From Bacteroides sp. (GTDB lineage Bacteria; Bacteroidota; Bacteroidia; Bacteroidales; Bacteroidaceae), in contig NZ_JAICZW010000135.1 in assembly GCF_029057325.1 (NCBI RefSeq), positions 1-45,203 on the forward strand: 45,203 nucleotides of DNA, written 5' to 3'. The position numbers were made by a program, and so were the translations under genes. This document shows, piece by piece, positions 8,294-16,651 of the stretch. Each line of letters opens with the position of its first letter. Positions within the stretch are counted from its first letter, which is position 1. The notes beneath the pieces were generated by a model. The model saw nothing but the letters and a program-made list of their open reading frames with translations, searched no databases and had not been told where the DNA came from.

Positions 8294-10411
8294 TCACCAT
8301 TCCGGCACCTCCTGCCCCAAAAGGTTTTCTACAAAAAAGTCGTGAATCTTGTGCATTTCGAATGCGCCGCCCAGACTGTGCGATTTTCCCGGCAGATAAA
8401 GCTGGTCGAAGTTCTTGTTGGCTTTCATCAGTTCACTGACTACCTGCAAGGTGGAGGCCGGGTCCACATTGTCATCCAGTTCGCCGTTAATCAGCAGCAG
8501 TTTGCCTTTCAGCCGCCAGGCGTTGTCCACGTTGGACGAGGCGCTGTACGATTCGTCTATCGGATAGCCCATCCATTGCTCGTTCCACCAGATTTTGTCC
8601 ATCCGGTTGTCGTGGCAACCGCACAACGACACGGCGACTTTATAAAAATCGTTGTGGAAGAGTAAGGCGGCCATTGCGTTCTGTCCTCCGGCAGACCAGC
8701 CGTAGATGCCCACACGGTTGATGTCCATGTAGGGATATTGCTTGGCAGCCGCCTTTATCCAGGCTATGCGGTCGGGGAATCCGGCATCCTTCAGGTTCTT
8801 CCAGCAGACATCGTGGAAGGCCTTGGAGCGGTTATAGGTTCCCATGCCGTCGATTTTCACCACAATAAATCCCAACTCCACCAATCGCGAACAGAGGTGG
8901 TCGGTAGCGCGGAAGTATTTCTCCACGTGAGAGTCGTGAGGACCGGCGTAAATCATCTCGACCACCGGATAGGACTTGGAAGCGTCGAAGTGGGAGGGGC
9001 GAAGAATTTTCCCCCAGATATCCGTCTTGCCATCTCTGCCTTTGGCATGGAACACTTCCGGCATCTGCCAACCTGTACTTTCCAGTTCACTGATGTCGCA
9101 TCTTTCCAGTTCTGTCACCACAGAGCCGTCTGTCGCTTTCCGCAACACGGACAGATAGGGCATGTCTGCCCGCGAATAGGCATCCACCAGATAGCGGCGG
9201 TCGGCAGAAGCGGTCACTTGGTGGTTGGCAGGTTCGGGAGTCAGATCCTTGAAACCTGTGCCGTCTATGTTGATGCGGCAATAGTGCAGATGATAAGGGT
9301 CTTCGCCGGCATTGAATCCGGAGGCGTTGAAGTAGATGACTCCGTTTGCCTCATCCACAAAGTCCACATTGCGGACCACCCACTCGCCTTTGGTAATCTG
9401 ACGCTTCACCTGCCCGTCGTTTCCAAACAGGTATAAGTGCCGCCAGCCGTCGCGTTCGGACATCCAGAGCATCTCTTTACCATCCTTGAGGTCGTGACGG
9501 TAGCACTGGTAGTAATAGATGAACGTGGAAGAACGTTCATCCACCAGATGGGTGATTTTCCCGTCAAGGGCATTGACCTCGCCGACGATGTATCGCTGAT
9601 GTCCCCGTTGGTTGAACTCGAAAGTAAAGGCACGGCTGTCAGCCCGCCAGCCGGTAAGGTAAAGTTCGTACTGACGGGTGTACAGGTCTGTATCCAGTGG
9701 AATCTGCTTCCGGGCGCTCCAGTCGAAAAGGACGGGCAACGATACAGGCAGCACATCTCCTGGTTTCGCATAATCGCGCCATTGCAACACAGGCTGCACT
9801 TGCGTGCCGGGACGAGATTCCAACAAGGGGATGCGTCGCACCTGTGCATCGCGCACCTTCATGGTGGCAAGCTTGCGCGAATCGGGCGACCACATCAGCC
9901 GGTCGCTGTAATATTCCCCTTGTGTGCCGTCCATCGTAAGGGCAACCACGCTGTCCGGTTCTGTCCGCTTGCGGACAAACACATTGTTGTCTTGTATATA
10001 AGCCTCCCAAAGGCTGTCGGGAGAGGCGACCGTCCGCGGACGTTTATCTTCCGGCTTCCATGCTCTTTCTGTCTGTTGTTTCTGTGTCAGTTCTTCGGCC
10101 AACGCTCTGTCTTTTCCTTTCAGGAAGGTGGAAAGCGTTTCCTTGTCCGGGGCTTTCCTCTTTTTTCCGGTCCCGGCATCTACCAGATAATAGGCAGTAC
10201 CTGTTTTTTCCCGATTCTGATACCAGAAGTAATGTGAGTCACGAAGCCAGACAGGACGCACTCTCGATGAATAGACATGATTTTCCAGTTGCAGGATAGT
10301 GTCGGCCCGTTGGTAGTCTGCTTTTGTAAGCTGTGCTCCAGCCGTGTTTGGCAAGGCCAGCATTCCCAGGCACAAAGCCCGGAGTAGAAGTTTTTTGTAT
10401 TCTCTTTTCAT
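8294..10411 (-). CDS. S9-family serine peptidase (DPP IV-like prolyl oligopeptidase)
   Basis: 705 aa with a signal peptide (about residues 1-26, ending TAGAQ). An N-terminal DPP IV-type beta-propeller region (about 60-450) is followed by an alpha/beta-hydrolase domain. The nucleophile is in GWSAGG (Ser573), the catalytic Asp is in [10 protein letters not shown], and the His is in GKSHSLGG. The family cleaves short peptides, often after proline or alanine, in the periplasm. It is the first gene of an operon with the esterase and the GH95-like enzyme, which is unusual company for a peptidase. It may trim peptides attached to the glycan, or its annotation as a peptidase may hide an esterase role. 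The catalytic triad is clear, but the substrate is unknown. Confidence 0.88.
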   Translation of the reverse strand: MKREYKKLLLRALCLGMLALPNTAGAQLTKADYQRADTILQLENHVYSSRVRPVWLRDSHYFWYQNREKTGTAYYLVDAGTGKKRKAPDKETLSTFLKGKDRALAEELTQKQQTERAWKPEDKRPRTVASPDSLWEAYIQDNNVFVRKRTEPDSVVALTMDGTQGEYYSDRLMWSPDSRKLATMKVRDAQVRRIPLLESRPGTQVQPVLQWRDYAKPGDVLPVSLPVLFDWSARKQIPLDTDLYTRQYELYLTGWRADSRAFTFEFNQRGHQRYIVGEVNALDGKITHLVDERSSTFIYYYQCYRHDLKDGKEMLWMSERDGWRHLYLFGNDGQVKRQITKGEWVVRNVDFVDEANGVIYFNASGFNAGEDPYHLHYCRINIDGTGFKDLTPEPANHQVTASADRRYLVDAYSRADMPYLSVLRKATDGSVVTELERCDISELESTGWQMPEVFHAKGRDGKTDIWGKILRPSHFDASKSYPVVEMIYAGPHDSHVEKYFRATDHLCSRLVELGFIVVKIDGMGTYNRSKAFHDVCWKNLKDAGFPDRIAWIKAAAKQYPYMDINRVGIYGWSAGGQNAMAALLFHNDFYKVAVSLCGCHDNRMDKIWWNEQWMGYPIDESYSASSNVDNAWRLKGKLLLINGELDDNVDPASTLQVVSELMKANKNFDQLYLPGKSHSLGGAFEMHKIHDFFVENLLGQEVPEW

Positions 10412-10437
10412 AGCATTTCAAAAAAATCTTTTGCAAG

Positions 10438-10445
10438 CAAAAATA
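10438..10445 (-). promoter_or_regulatory. Possible -7 element for the peptidase-esterase-GH95 operon
   Basis: On the minus strand this reads TATTTTTG, matching TAnnTTTG, 27 bp ahead of the start codon at 10411. No TTTG -33 element is visible at the expected distance, so an activator may be needed. It lies in the 176-bp divergent spacer shared with the PL8 gene. Confidence 0.45.
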
Positions 10446-10552
10446 AGCAAAAAGTAGGGAAGGATAGGGGAAGTATTGTCTATTTTAGGAGTATTTTGCG
10501 TCTTGCATTTGAAATTTAGGTGCTGCTTCACTCGCAGTTCGCTTTTAATATC

Positions 10553-10560
10553 TAATTTTG
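10553..10560 (+). promoter_or_regulatory. Possible -7 element for the PL8 gene
   Basis: TAATTTTG matches TAnnTTTG, 28 bp before the ATG at 10588. No clear -33 TTTG at 19-21 bp upstream, which would fit a promoter dependent on the PUL regulator. Confidence 0.45.
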
Positions 10561-10587
10561 CAGACATAATCCATAACCGTGCAATCC

Positions 10588-12615
10588 ATGAAGACATTCA
10601 TTCAAACACTGTATCTCGTTCTCTTTTTCTGCTTATATAGTCCGATGTCACTTCAGGCGCAAGCTGCCGATAATCCGATAGCCTTTATCAAACAGAACTA
10701 TCGGAACGCCCTTGTCAACAAGAGCCCGGACAAAGCCCCCCTGATAAAAACATTGTCGGCTATTCCTCCCGAGGAAGAGGTTAGCGACCAAAGTGTTATC
10801 GAACTGCAACAGCAATATCCCATCTCTCCCGAAGAGGTCGCTCTTCTGGTGCAAACCCTTGACAAAAACGGTTCTTGGACAGATATCAACTACAATGACA
10901 CCAAACGCTCAGGCTGGGAACCCAAGAAACATGCCGAACGCATCCTGAAACTAACCAAGTATTACTATCAAAAGAAGGAAACATTACCGGCTGCCGAGCT
11001 TTCTCAAATCAAGGACGGCATCCACCGGGCAATGGGTTTCTGGTTTGACAACCGACTGGTATGCAAGAACTGGTGGTATAATGAAATAGGCATACCATTG
11101 ACCTTGGGGTCTGCTTTCTTACTATTCGAGCAAGAGATGAACGAACAAGAACGGCAGGCAGCCATCGAAGTCATGCAGAACGCCAAGTTCGGCAGAACCG
11201 GACAGAACAAGGTATGGCTGGCAGGCAATGTCCTGATGAGGGCTTTGCTGCAAAACGATTGGGAGTTGGTGAAGGAGGCACAGGCGGCCATCAGCTCGGA
11301 AATTGTATTGGGACGGGAAGAGGGCATCAAGACAGACTGGAGCTTTCACCAGCACGGACCTCAGCAACAATTCGGCAATTATGGGCTGGCATATATCTCC
11401 AACATGAGTTTCTATTCGGAAGTGTTCGCCGGTACGCCGCTTGCCTTCTCGCAAGAGCAGCAAAAGATTCTCACTTCGCTGCTGCTCGAAGGCTTCCAGT
11501 GGATTGTATGGCGAGGCTATTGGGATGTCAATGCCATGAACAGGCAGTTGTTCAAGAATGCGGACATCGACAAGACTTTCTACCTGTCTTTTGCGGCAAG
11601 TTCGTTGCTGAAGGGCAGCGACCCCATAACCGCCGGGAAAATAAGGGAAATGATTCAACGCAACTCCCTGTCGAACACCGCTCCCAACTCCTTTGTCGGG
11701 AACAAACACTTCAGCGAATCGGACTACACCCTTCACCGCACCCCTCGCTGGATGGCCTCCTTGCGCATGGCCTCCGACCGCGTCATCGGTACCGAACTGA
11801 TAAACGAAGACAACCTGAAGGGCTATTACATGGCGGACGGTGCCCTGTACACCTACATACGCGGCGATGAATACCACAACATCTTCCCCTTCTGGAACTG
11901 GCGAAGAATTCCCGGCATCACGACCTACGAAAGCGACGCCCCCATTCCCGACCCTTATCACTGCGATGCCCGCAACAGAAGTTCCTATGTAGGCGGAACA
12001 AGCGGCGGAAACAACGGCATCACCGCCATGCAGCTGAACAGGAACGGACTGACAGCCCATAAGGCCTGGATATTCACCGAAAACTATGTGCTCTGCATCG
12101 GAGGGAATATCCATTCCGACAGCACCGCCACCCTTATGACCTCCATCGACCAACGGTTCAGACGCGGCAAAGTATGGTCTTGCTCCGACAAACGCTTTTT
12201 TCATGACAACACCGGATATATCCTGTTGCAAGCTGATACCTGTGTGGCTCTGACAGAGCGGAAACAGGGGCAATGGCACGACTTCATGGGTATGTACAAG
12301 CCGATGATGCTTGAAGATGACATATTCTCCATCTACATCAAGCACCGCAAGGACAAGCCTGCCGGCTATGCCTATCTCGTCCTGCCCGGAAGCAGCAAAA
12401 AGCAGACCCAAGACTTCCGGATAGATGACATCCGCATCCTTCAGAACGACGAAAAGATGCAGGTCGTCATCATCGGGAAATGGTGCTATGCCGCTGTTTA
12501 CAAAGAGGCAAGCATAAGGATATCCGAGAAGGAAGAGATAGACATCGCACAGCCGGGAACTTATATCATAGATATGGAGAGCGGGGAGTGCAAGGGCGAG
12601 CCGTTCATTCTATAA
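10588..12615 (+). CDS. Polysaccharide lyase family 8 (chondroitin AC/hyaluronate lyase-like)
   Basis: 675 aa from the ATG at 10588; an upstream in-frame GTG at 10579 is less likely because the ATG begins a normal signal peptide (MKTFIQTL through LQAQA). PL8 enzymes cleave glycosidic bonds next to uronic acids by beta-elimination. The (alpha/alpha) toroid domain carries the conserved NWWYNEIG block, then FHQHGPQ with the catalytic His256 and, nine residues on, Tyr265. This is the same spacing as the His-Tyr pair of chondroitin AC lyase. An Arg/Asn-containing block (about 310-320, MNRQLF) follows, then the beta-sandwich half. Length matches bacteroidal PL8. Substrates in the family include chondroitin, hyaluronan and xanthan, so the exact one is not fixed by sequence. 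It faces the second lyase gene end to end with a 6-bp gap. Confidence 0.9.
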   Translation: MKTFIQTLYLVLFFCLYSPMSLQAQAADNPIAFIKQNYRNALVNKSPDKAPLIKTLSAIPPEEEVSDQSVIELQQQYPISPEEVALLVQTLDKNGSWTDINYNDTKRSGWEPKKHAERILKLTKYYYQKKETLPAAELSQIKDGIHRAMGFWFDNRLVCKNWWYNEIGIPLTLGSAFLLFEQEMNEQERQAAIEVMQNAKFGRTGQNKVWLAGNVLMRALLQNDWELVKEAQAAISSEIVLGREEGIKTDWSFHQHGPQQQFGNYGLAYISNMSFYSEVFAGTPLAFSQEQQKILTSLLLEGFQWIVWRGYWDVNAMNRQLFKNADIDKTFYLSFAASSLLKGSDPITAGKIREMIQRNSLSNTAPNSFVGNKHFSESDYTLHRTPRWMASLRMASDRVIGTELINEDNLKGYYMADGALYTYIRGDEYHNIFPFWNWRRIPGITTYESDAPIPDPYHCDARNRSSYVGGTSGGNNGITAMQLNRNGLTAHKAWIFTENYVLCIGGNIHSDSTATLMTSIDQRFRRGKVWSCSDKRFFHDNTGYILLQADTCVALTERKQGQWHDFMGMYKPMMLEDDIFSIYIKHRKDKPAGYAYLVLPGSSKKQTQDFRIDDIRILQNDEKMQVVIIGKWCYAAVYKEASIRISEKEEIDIAQPGTYIIDMESGECKGEPFIL

Positions 12616-12621
12616 AAGCAA

Positions 12622-14487
12622 TCACAGCTTTCTGCTACTCATCCGTACCGTCACCTTTCCTTCTGCCTTTTCAAACGGGCATTCCGCTTCGAGCATCGTG
12701 ATGCCCTTGATGGTTTTCTCTCCCTCATACGTATTCTTGGCGGGATAGGTCTTGAATACGGCACCGGCGGGAGCGACAATCTGTATATAGAAGTGCTTGC
12801 CGTCCCTCGTCAGGTGGGCTTTGTTGCCTTTCACCTCCACCTGCGCTTTCGTGCCGGCTACCCACGACACGATGGAGTTCGCATCAAGCAGTTCCACTTC
12901 GTCCTCCACTTCCATCGTGCGGTCATCCAGCAGCGTAAACTTGCGATAGGCGCTCTTCGCTTTCTCCTTATATACTTCACACAGGTTCAGCTTGGCGGAA
13001 GGCTGCTTGGCTTCGGGATGTTCTTCACAGACAAAGGCGTGTCCGGCAGCATACTGCAAGCTGTGGTCTATGTTGATGACATTGTGCGAGAAGTTGTTGT
13101 TGCGGAAATACTTCCAGCGCTGTCCGCCGGGCTTTCCGTCCCAGAATCCGGGCAGGTCGTAGTCATCAGCACCGAGGTCTTCCGTCCAGAGCACCCCGTC
13201 GCTCTCAATGATAAACGTGCCGCAATCCATCTGCTGGTGCGCCTGGTTGGGCAGTCCGCCTTTCGCCGCCAGATAGACGGAACCTTTCTTGCTACGGTCG
13301 CCATTGAACACCACAATGTCGTTTATCTTGTTGTGATATACTTCCAGGACAGGCACGGCACTTGCTCCTTTGGAAGATGCTGCATCAAACCAAGGCAGGG
13401 AGAGGAAGAAAAGCTGGTCGAACATTCTGGCTCCATGCAGCGCTTTTGCCACTTCGTTGCGGTTCCATGCTGCCACTTCGGGCTGACCGAACAACTTGCT
13501 ATAAAAGAAATAGGCGGGACCGCCGAAGGACTCATGTCCGATGCCTGCATTGCCGAAGTAGAACGGATGTCCCGATGGTGTCAGTGTCCGAATCTGGTAA
13601 AGCGCCGTTCGCGAGATGCCCGGCAACTCCGCGATTTTTCCCTTATCGCCTCCGTTGTCCATCACGGCTTTCAGATACATGGAAAGATAGCGGTTGGTAT
13701 ATCCCCAATAGGCCGGTCCCTCGTAGCAGACACCGTCCGGTGCGAACAGTTTCAGGCAGTTGGGCATGTACTTGGCAGCGTTCTCCAAGATGGTCTCGGT
13801 TTCCTGCGGATAGTCCTCTGCTACGGCCAGCGCACCCAGCACCATGCCGGTGTTACACACCACGTTCCAGTTGGTCTCACGCTTTGCCCAGCTTCCCGGA
13901 CCTCCCTTTTCATATTCACGCAGCACGCGGTAGATGGCGTTCTTATAGATGCTTGCCTTGACCAGTTGCTTGGTGGTATGCGGAAGCTCGGCGAAAAGCC
14001 AGTCGTAGGCGATGGCTACGGCGGCGGTCATCTCTGCGGTGTCCAGGTAGTGGGCGGGATGCCAGTCGGGAAAGCTGCACACCCACACTAACGTCTCGTT
14101 GGCAGCATTCAGGTATTTGCGGTCGCCATAGAGCCGATAGGCTAGTGACAAGGTTCCCAGCCGATAGACGTATGCACGCGAGGTCCACAACAGGGCACCA
14201 TATTTATCCAGTTCGTAAGGCAATTGTGGTGCTTCCATGATAGAGTCGGCTTGCTGCTTCAGGTAAGAAGCCAGGTCGCCCGCCAGCGGGTCGGTTTCCA
14301 TAAGACGCTTCACTTCGGAAGTCTCGGCTTCGGTAAACAATAGACGCGGATGCTCCGGCAAGAAACGTTGTTGGCCATAGACCACGCAAGCGGCAAACAA
14401 CATCCACAGAAACATCAGACTTTTCCTCCAGAGCAAGGAAGTCAAAAATACATGTTTTAATGCAACAGGGATAAATTTATAATTCAT
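12622..14487 (-). CDS. Heparinase II/III-family polysaccharide lyase
   Basis: 621 aa. The N-terminal (alpha/alpha) toroid domain (about 45-370) contains ETNWN (Trp207) and YEGPAYWGY near residue 255, both typical of heparinase II/III-type lyases. The C-terminal beta-sandwich has the signature block NQAHQQMDCGTF (about 413-424) and FSHNVINID. The start is uncertain: residues 1-40 have a hydrophobic export segment preceded by a long N-terminal region, and Met25 is an alternative. The family spans several PL families acting on heparin-like, alginate, hyaluronan, chondroitin and bacterial exopolysaccharides. Together with PL8 it gives this locus two different lyase folds, suggesting two kinds of uronic acid linkage in one substrate. 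Confidence 0.85.
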   Translation of the reverse strand: MNYKFIPVALKHVFLTSLLWRKSLMFLWMLFAACVVYGQQRFLPEHPRLLFTEAETSEVKRLMETDPLAGDLASYLKQQADSIMEAPQLPYELDKYGALLWTSRAYVYRLGTLSLAYRLYGDRKYLNAANETLVWVCSFPDWHPAHYLDTAEMTAAVAIAYDWLFAELPHTTKQLVKASIYKNAIYRVLREYEKGGPGSWAKRETNWNVVCNTGMVLGALAVAEDYPQETETILENAAKYMPNCLKLFAPDGVCYEGPAYWGYTNRYLSMYLKAVMDNGGDKGKIAELPGISRTALYQIRTLTPSGHPFYFGNAGIGHESFGGPAYFFYSKLFGQPEVAAWNRNEVAKALHGARMFDQLFFLSLPWFDAASSKGASAVPVLEVYHNKINDIVVFNGDRSKKGSVYLAAKGGLPNQAHQQMDCGTFIIESDGVLWTEDLGADDYDLPGFWDGKPGGQRWKYFRNNNFSHNVINIDHSLQYAAGHAFVCEEHPEAKQPSAKLNLCEVYKEKAKSAYRKFTLLDDRTMEVEDEVELLDANSIVSWVAGTKAQVEVKGNKAHLTRDGKHFYIQIVAPAGAVFKTYPAKNTYEGEKTIKGITMLEAECPFEKAEGKVTVRMSSRKL

Positions 14488-14518
14488 GATATAAATAAAT
14501 TAGGTATATTCAATAGCA

Positions 14519-14526
14519 CAAAAATA
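14519..14526 (-). promoter_or_regulatory. Possible -7 element for the heparinase-type lyase gene
   Basis: Reads TATTTTTG on the minus strand, 32 bp before the start at 14487. No -33 TTTG is evident. Further upstream (14560-14640) are GGGGAGTTTTTG and AAGGGGATTCTT segments that may be activator sites, but I cannot define them. Confidence 0.4.
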
Positions 14527-14672
14527 GGCATATAATATGGATTCCACGGACATATATCATCTATTTGAGGGGAGTTTTTGTACAATCTGTGAGTTTTAAG
14601 GGGATTCTTACCTTGATTTGGGCCTGTTTTTACCTTCCTGCTCCTACAGAAATAATCACTAAAGTAGCGACT

Positions 14673-14770
14673 TTAATTCGTTAGACAGATGTTGACCGTT
14701 CGTTATGAATCCGTTTTCCGTTCGTTAGACAGCTGTTTAACGAACAGGAAATAGTTATATAACGAATTAA
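14673..14770. repeat. Array of five TTCGTTA heptamers with 22-bp spacing
   Basis: Direct copies begin at 14677, 14699 and 14721 (exactly 22 bp apart). Inverted copies TAACGAA begin at 14738 and 14760 (also 22 bp apart). The outermost pair extends to an 11-bp perfect inverted repeat (TTAATTCGTTA at 14673-14683, TAACGAATTAA at 14760-14770). GACAG follows the first and third copies. Twenty-two bp is about two helical turns, so bound proteins would sit on one face of the DNA. Confidence 0.75.
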
Positions 14771-14849
14771 AAAAGGCATTTTCACTGCTTAAAAAAGGCG
14801 ATAGGGATAGATAATGAAGCTGTTTTGGAGGTAAGTTTACGTACATTCT

Positions 14850-14942
14850 ATGAAATGCAAGGCATGTTTTGCAGGTGCATTTCATGAATTTGCACTGTGG
14901 ATAGTGCAAATATTGCGATAAATTGCACTATTCATAGTGCAA
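14850..14942. repeat. Three adjacent palindromes
   Basis: ATGAAATGCA (14850-14859) pairs with TGCATTTCAT (14876-14885). ATTTGCACT (14888-14896) pairs with AGTGCAAAT (14903-14911). TTGCACTAT (14923-14931) pairs with ATAGTGCAA (14934-14942). The last two share the TTGCACT core, so they look like two sites for one regulator, or the end of an eroded mobile or repeat element. Confidence 0.6.
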
Positions 14943-15007
14943 ATGAGCCTATTTATATCTATAAATGATAAATCATGGAAAAAATTTCCTGGTACATCGG
15001 AAGTCAG

Positions 15008-15180
15008 TTAAAGCCTGCTCCTTTGCAGCCAAAGCAGAAAGAATTGGTCGTAAACCTGATAGACCCCTTTGTCATACGTGATGAAATCCTTTTCCAACAA
15101 CCCTTTGGCTGCTGAGGAGGCGGAGCTTGCAGATTGCAGCTTGTATTTGCGTACAAAATCACCGCCTGATATGGCTTTGG
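15008..15180 (-). pseudogene. C-terminal fragment of an ATP-binding protein (AAA-type, DUF234-like)
   Basis: Reading the minus strand gives an uninterrupted stretch of about 56 codons ending at a TAA (15008-15010). It includes KGLLEKDFITYDKGVYQVYD and FFLLWLQ, the typical C-terminus of the archaeal-type ATPases common in Bacteroides. Upstream of about 15181 the frame is closed by stops, so the rest of the gene is gone. A matching N-terminal fragment lies at 15543-15713 on the opposite strand. Confidence 0.7.
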
Positions 15181-15304
15181 CTTAAATATAGGGGAAATTT
15201 CATGATTATCATAAAATGACGATTGTGCGCAGCCCGATTTCATTCTATTCAATTTTAAACAGCTCTTTTCTTCATAATCTATACGTTTACCTTCACAAAA
15301 ATGT

Positions 15305-15336
15305 GGAAAATCTTTCAGTATATTGAAAGATTTTCC
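15305..15336. other. Perfect 13-bp stem-loop
   Basis: GGAAAATCTTTCA (15305-15317) and TGAAAGATTTTCC (15324-15336) with a 6-nt loop. No T-run follows directly on either strand, so it is not a standard terminator. It sits between the two ATPase fragments. Confidence 0.55.
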
Positions 15337-15480
15337 GGAATATTCCTTGTGTATGGGTATATTTTCGCAAATGCAATTGTCAAAGTAGTACCTGTATGAA
15401 ATGTGATGAGGTGGTCGTGATTCTTACTTCTGTTGAATCTTTATTTTATTAAAAAATGAGTCGATTCCTTGTATAATTAC

Positions 15481-15537
15481 GGAGGAACACTCCTATTTGC
15501 AACCACGGTTGAATCAACCGCCGTTGCAAATAAGGAG
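15481..15537 (+). promoter_or_regulatory. Nested hairpin covering the ribosome binding site of the ATPase fragment
   Basis: TATTTGCAAC (15494-15503) pairs with GTTGCAAATA (15523-15532), and inside it GGTTGA (15507-15512) pairs with TCAACC (15514-15519). CTCC (15490-15493) can continue the stem with GGAG (15534-15537), which is the Shine-Dalgarno sequence 5 nt before the ATG at 15543. The same CTCC can instead pair with GGAG at 15481-15484, freeing the site. The sequence therefore permits two alternative folds. Confidence 0.6.
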
Positions 15538-15542
15538 ATGAT

Positions 15543-15713
15543 ATGAAATTCTATGACAGAGAAAACGAAACAGCCGAGTTGAAGCGTATCTGCAACCTGT
15601 CGTTTACGCGTAACTCACGTATGACGGTGCTGACGGGGCGTCGGCGTATCGGAAAGACGAGCCTTATAAGTGGAATACATAAATCTTTATTCATGGAATT
15701 TACGTATAAATAA
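15543..15713 (+). pseudogene. N-terminal fragment of an ATP-binding protein with Walker A motif
   Basis: 56 codons starting MKFYDRENETAELKRI and running through TVLTGRRRIGKTSLI, the Walker A (P-loop) region of the same ATPase family as the fragment at 15008-15180. After about 15672 the similarity to the family ends and the frame stops at TAA 15711-15713. A strong AAGGAG ribosome binding site precedes it. Full-length members are several hundred residues long, so this is a remnant. Confidence 0.75.
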
Positions 15714-15764
15714 AATTTTATGCATATTGCGTTGCCGTTAAAACGAAGAGATACACCGGATGCC

Positions 15765-16117
15765 ATGGAGAAATATGCTGCACTCTCTGACGAAATAACC
15801 GGCAAGTACACGAACCAGAAAGATGTTGATGCAATAGCCGATTTTTTAATTAATGGCTACAAAGAAATAGATCAGAAGCGGAAGAACAGATTAACTATGT
15901 TACATTAAAACAGCAAATAGCTCCTTATACAGAGATTATTCCGTTAGGAAACATTGCAAAAAAATATTTTGGTAAAAGTACTGCATGGCTCAGTCAGCGT
16001 ATCAACGGAAGTAAAGTAAGAGGTAAAGTTTATACGCTTAGCAAAAAAGACTTGGAAACATTCAACTTTGCTCTTCAGGACATCAGCAAATTGTTAGGTT
16101 CACTCTCCATATCTTGA
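15765..16117 (+). pseudogene. DUF5053-family protein, broken by a 1-nt frameshift
   Basis: From ATG 15765 the frame reads MEKYAALSDEITGKYTN and on to GYKEIDQK, then shifts. Moving by one base after the AAG at 15876-15878 restores a frame beginning EEQINYVTLKQQIAPYTE and ending ISKLLGSLSIS at the TGA (16115-16117). Together these make a protein of about 117 aa, the usual DUF5053 size. A single missing base near 15879 explains the break, by sequencing error or true mutation. The second half, with KYFGKSTAWLSQRING, looks like a helix-turn-helix DNA-binding segment. The function of the family is unknown. A terminator follows 20 nt later. Confidence 0.72.
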
Positions 16118-16137
16118 GAGACGTTTTATAGACACTT

Positions 16138-16171
16138 ATCCCCGCAGCATGAACCGCTGTGGGGATTTTTT
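16138..16171 (+). terminator. Rho-independent terminator after the DUF5053 gene
   Basis: ATCCCCGCAGC (16138-16148) pairs with GCTGTGGGGAT (16156-16166), one G-U pair, 7-nt loop, followed by a run of T. Confidence 0.85.
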
Positions 16172-16233
16172 ATGGCTCATCCTATAACTAACGTATTTGC
16201 ATCACTAACTTTTGTGCAGATAATCAGAATTTT

Positions 16234-16640
16234 TCATTTCCAAAATAATTCTTCTTTCCAATTTTCAGGGAATCCCATAGCGGCAGTATCTATGTCAGGG
16301 AATGCTTGCATCAAATAGCTAAAATCTTGCACTAATGTATTTTGAGGCTCTATAGCATTGAACCAATAAATTAGACAACAAAAAACCGCATAAAAGCGAT
16401 TTGAATGTTGAGGCTTAGTTGTTATCCATAAGTTACGTAAAGTATCAGGTAGTTGTGGTGTGACCGGCATTATTCGGTTCCAAATGCGTTCATGATGAGC
16501 ACAAGCATTTCTTAATGCATTAACTGATTTCATCCAGCTTTCAAGTATCTCATGTTGCGGAACACTATACGAACGGGCAATTTTCTTCTTAACGTTTGGA
16601 TTAAATCAAGGACTTCAAGAGGAGAATTAGTATAGTCCAT
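16234..16640 (-). pseudogene. Abi_2 (AbiD/AbiF-type) abortive-infection gene with internal deletion
   Basis: The minus strand starts with MDYTNSPLEVLDLIQTLRR (ATG at 16638-16640), which resembles the normal Abi_2 N-terminus. In a different frame it continues with KIARSYSVPQHEILESWMKS and then NALRNACAHHERIWNR, the hallmark HEPN-like R-x4-6-H motif of the C-terminal part, ending at 16234. The join lies near 16581-16592 in an A/G-rich stretch. Full Abi_2 proteins are about 300 aa; here roughly 150-170 central residues are missing and the frame is shifted, so the gene cannot be functional. Intact homologues block phage growth by RNA cleavage or growth arrest. Confidence 0.75.
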
Positions 16641-16651
16641 AATGTATATAT

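Noticed and set aside
10579..10587. GTG start for the PL8 gene
   Set aside because: The ATG nine bases later begins a normal signal peptide; the extra three residues add nothing.
14673..14770. CRISPR array
   Set aside because: The repeated unit is only 7 bp, copies are in both orientations, and the 15-bp spacers are too short; no cas gene is present.
14673..14770. Invertible promoter of the capsule-switch type
   Set aside because: The 11-bp ends are shorter than the usual inversion repeats, no TAnnTTTG promoter lies between them, and no invertase gene is nearby.
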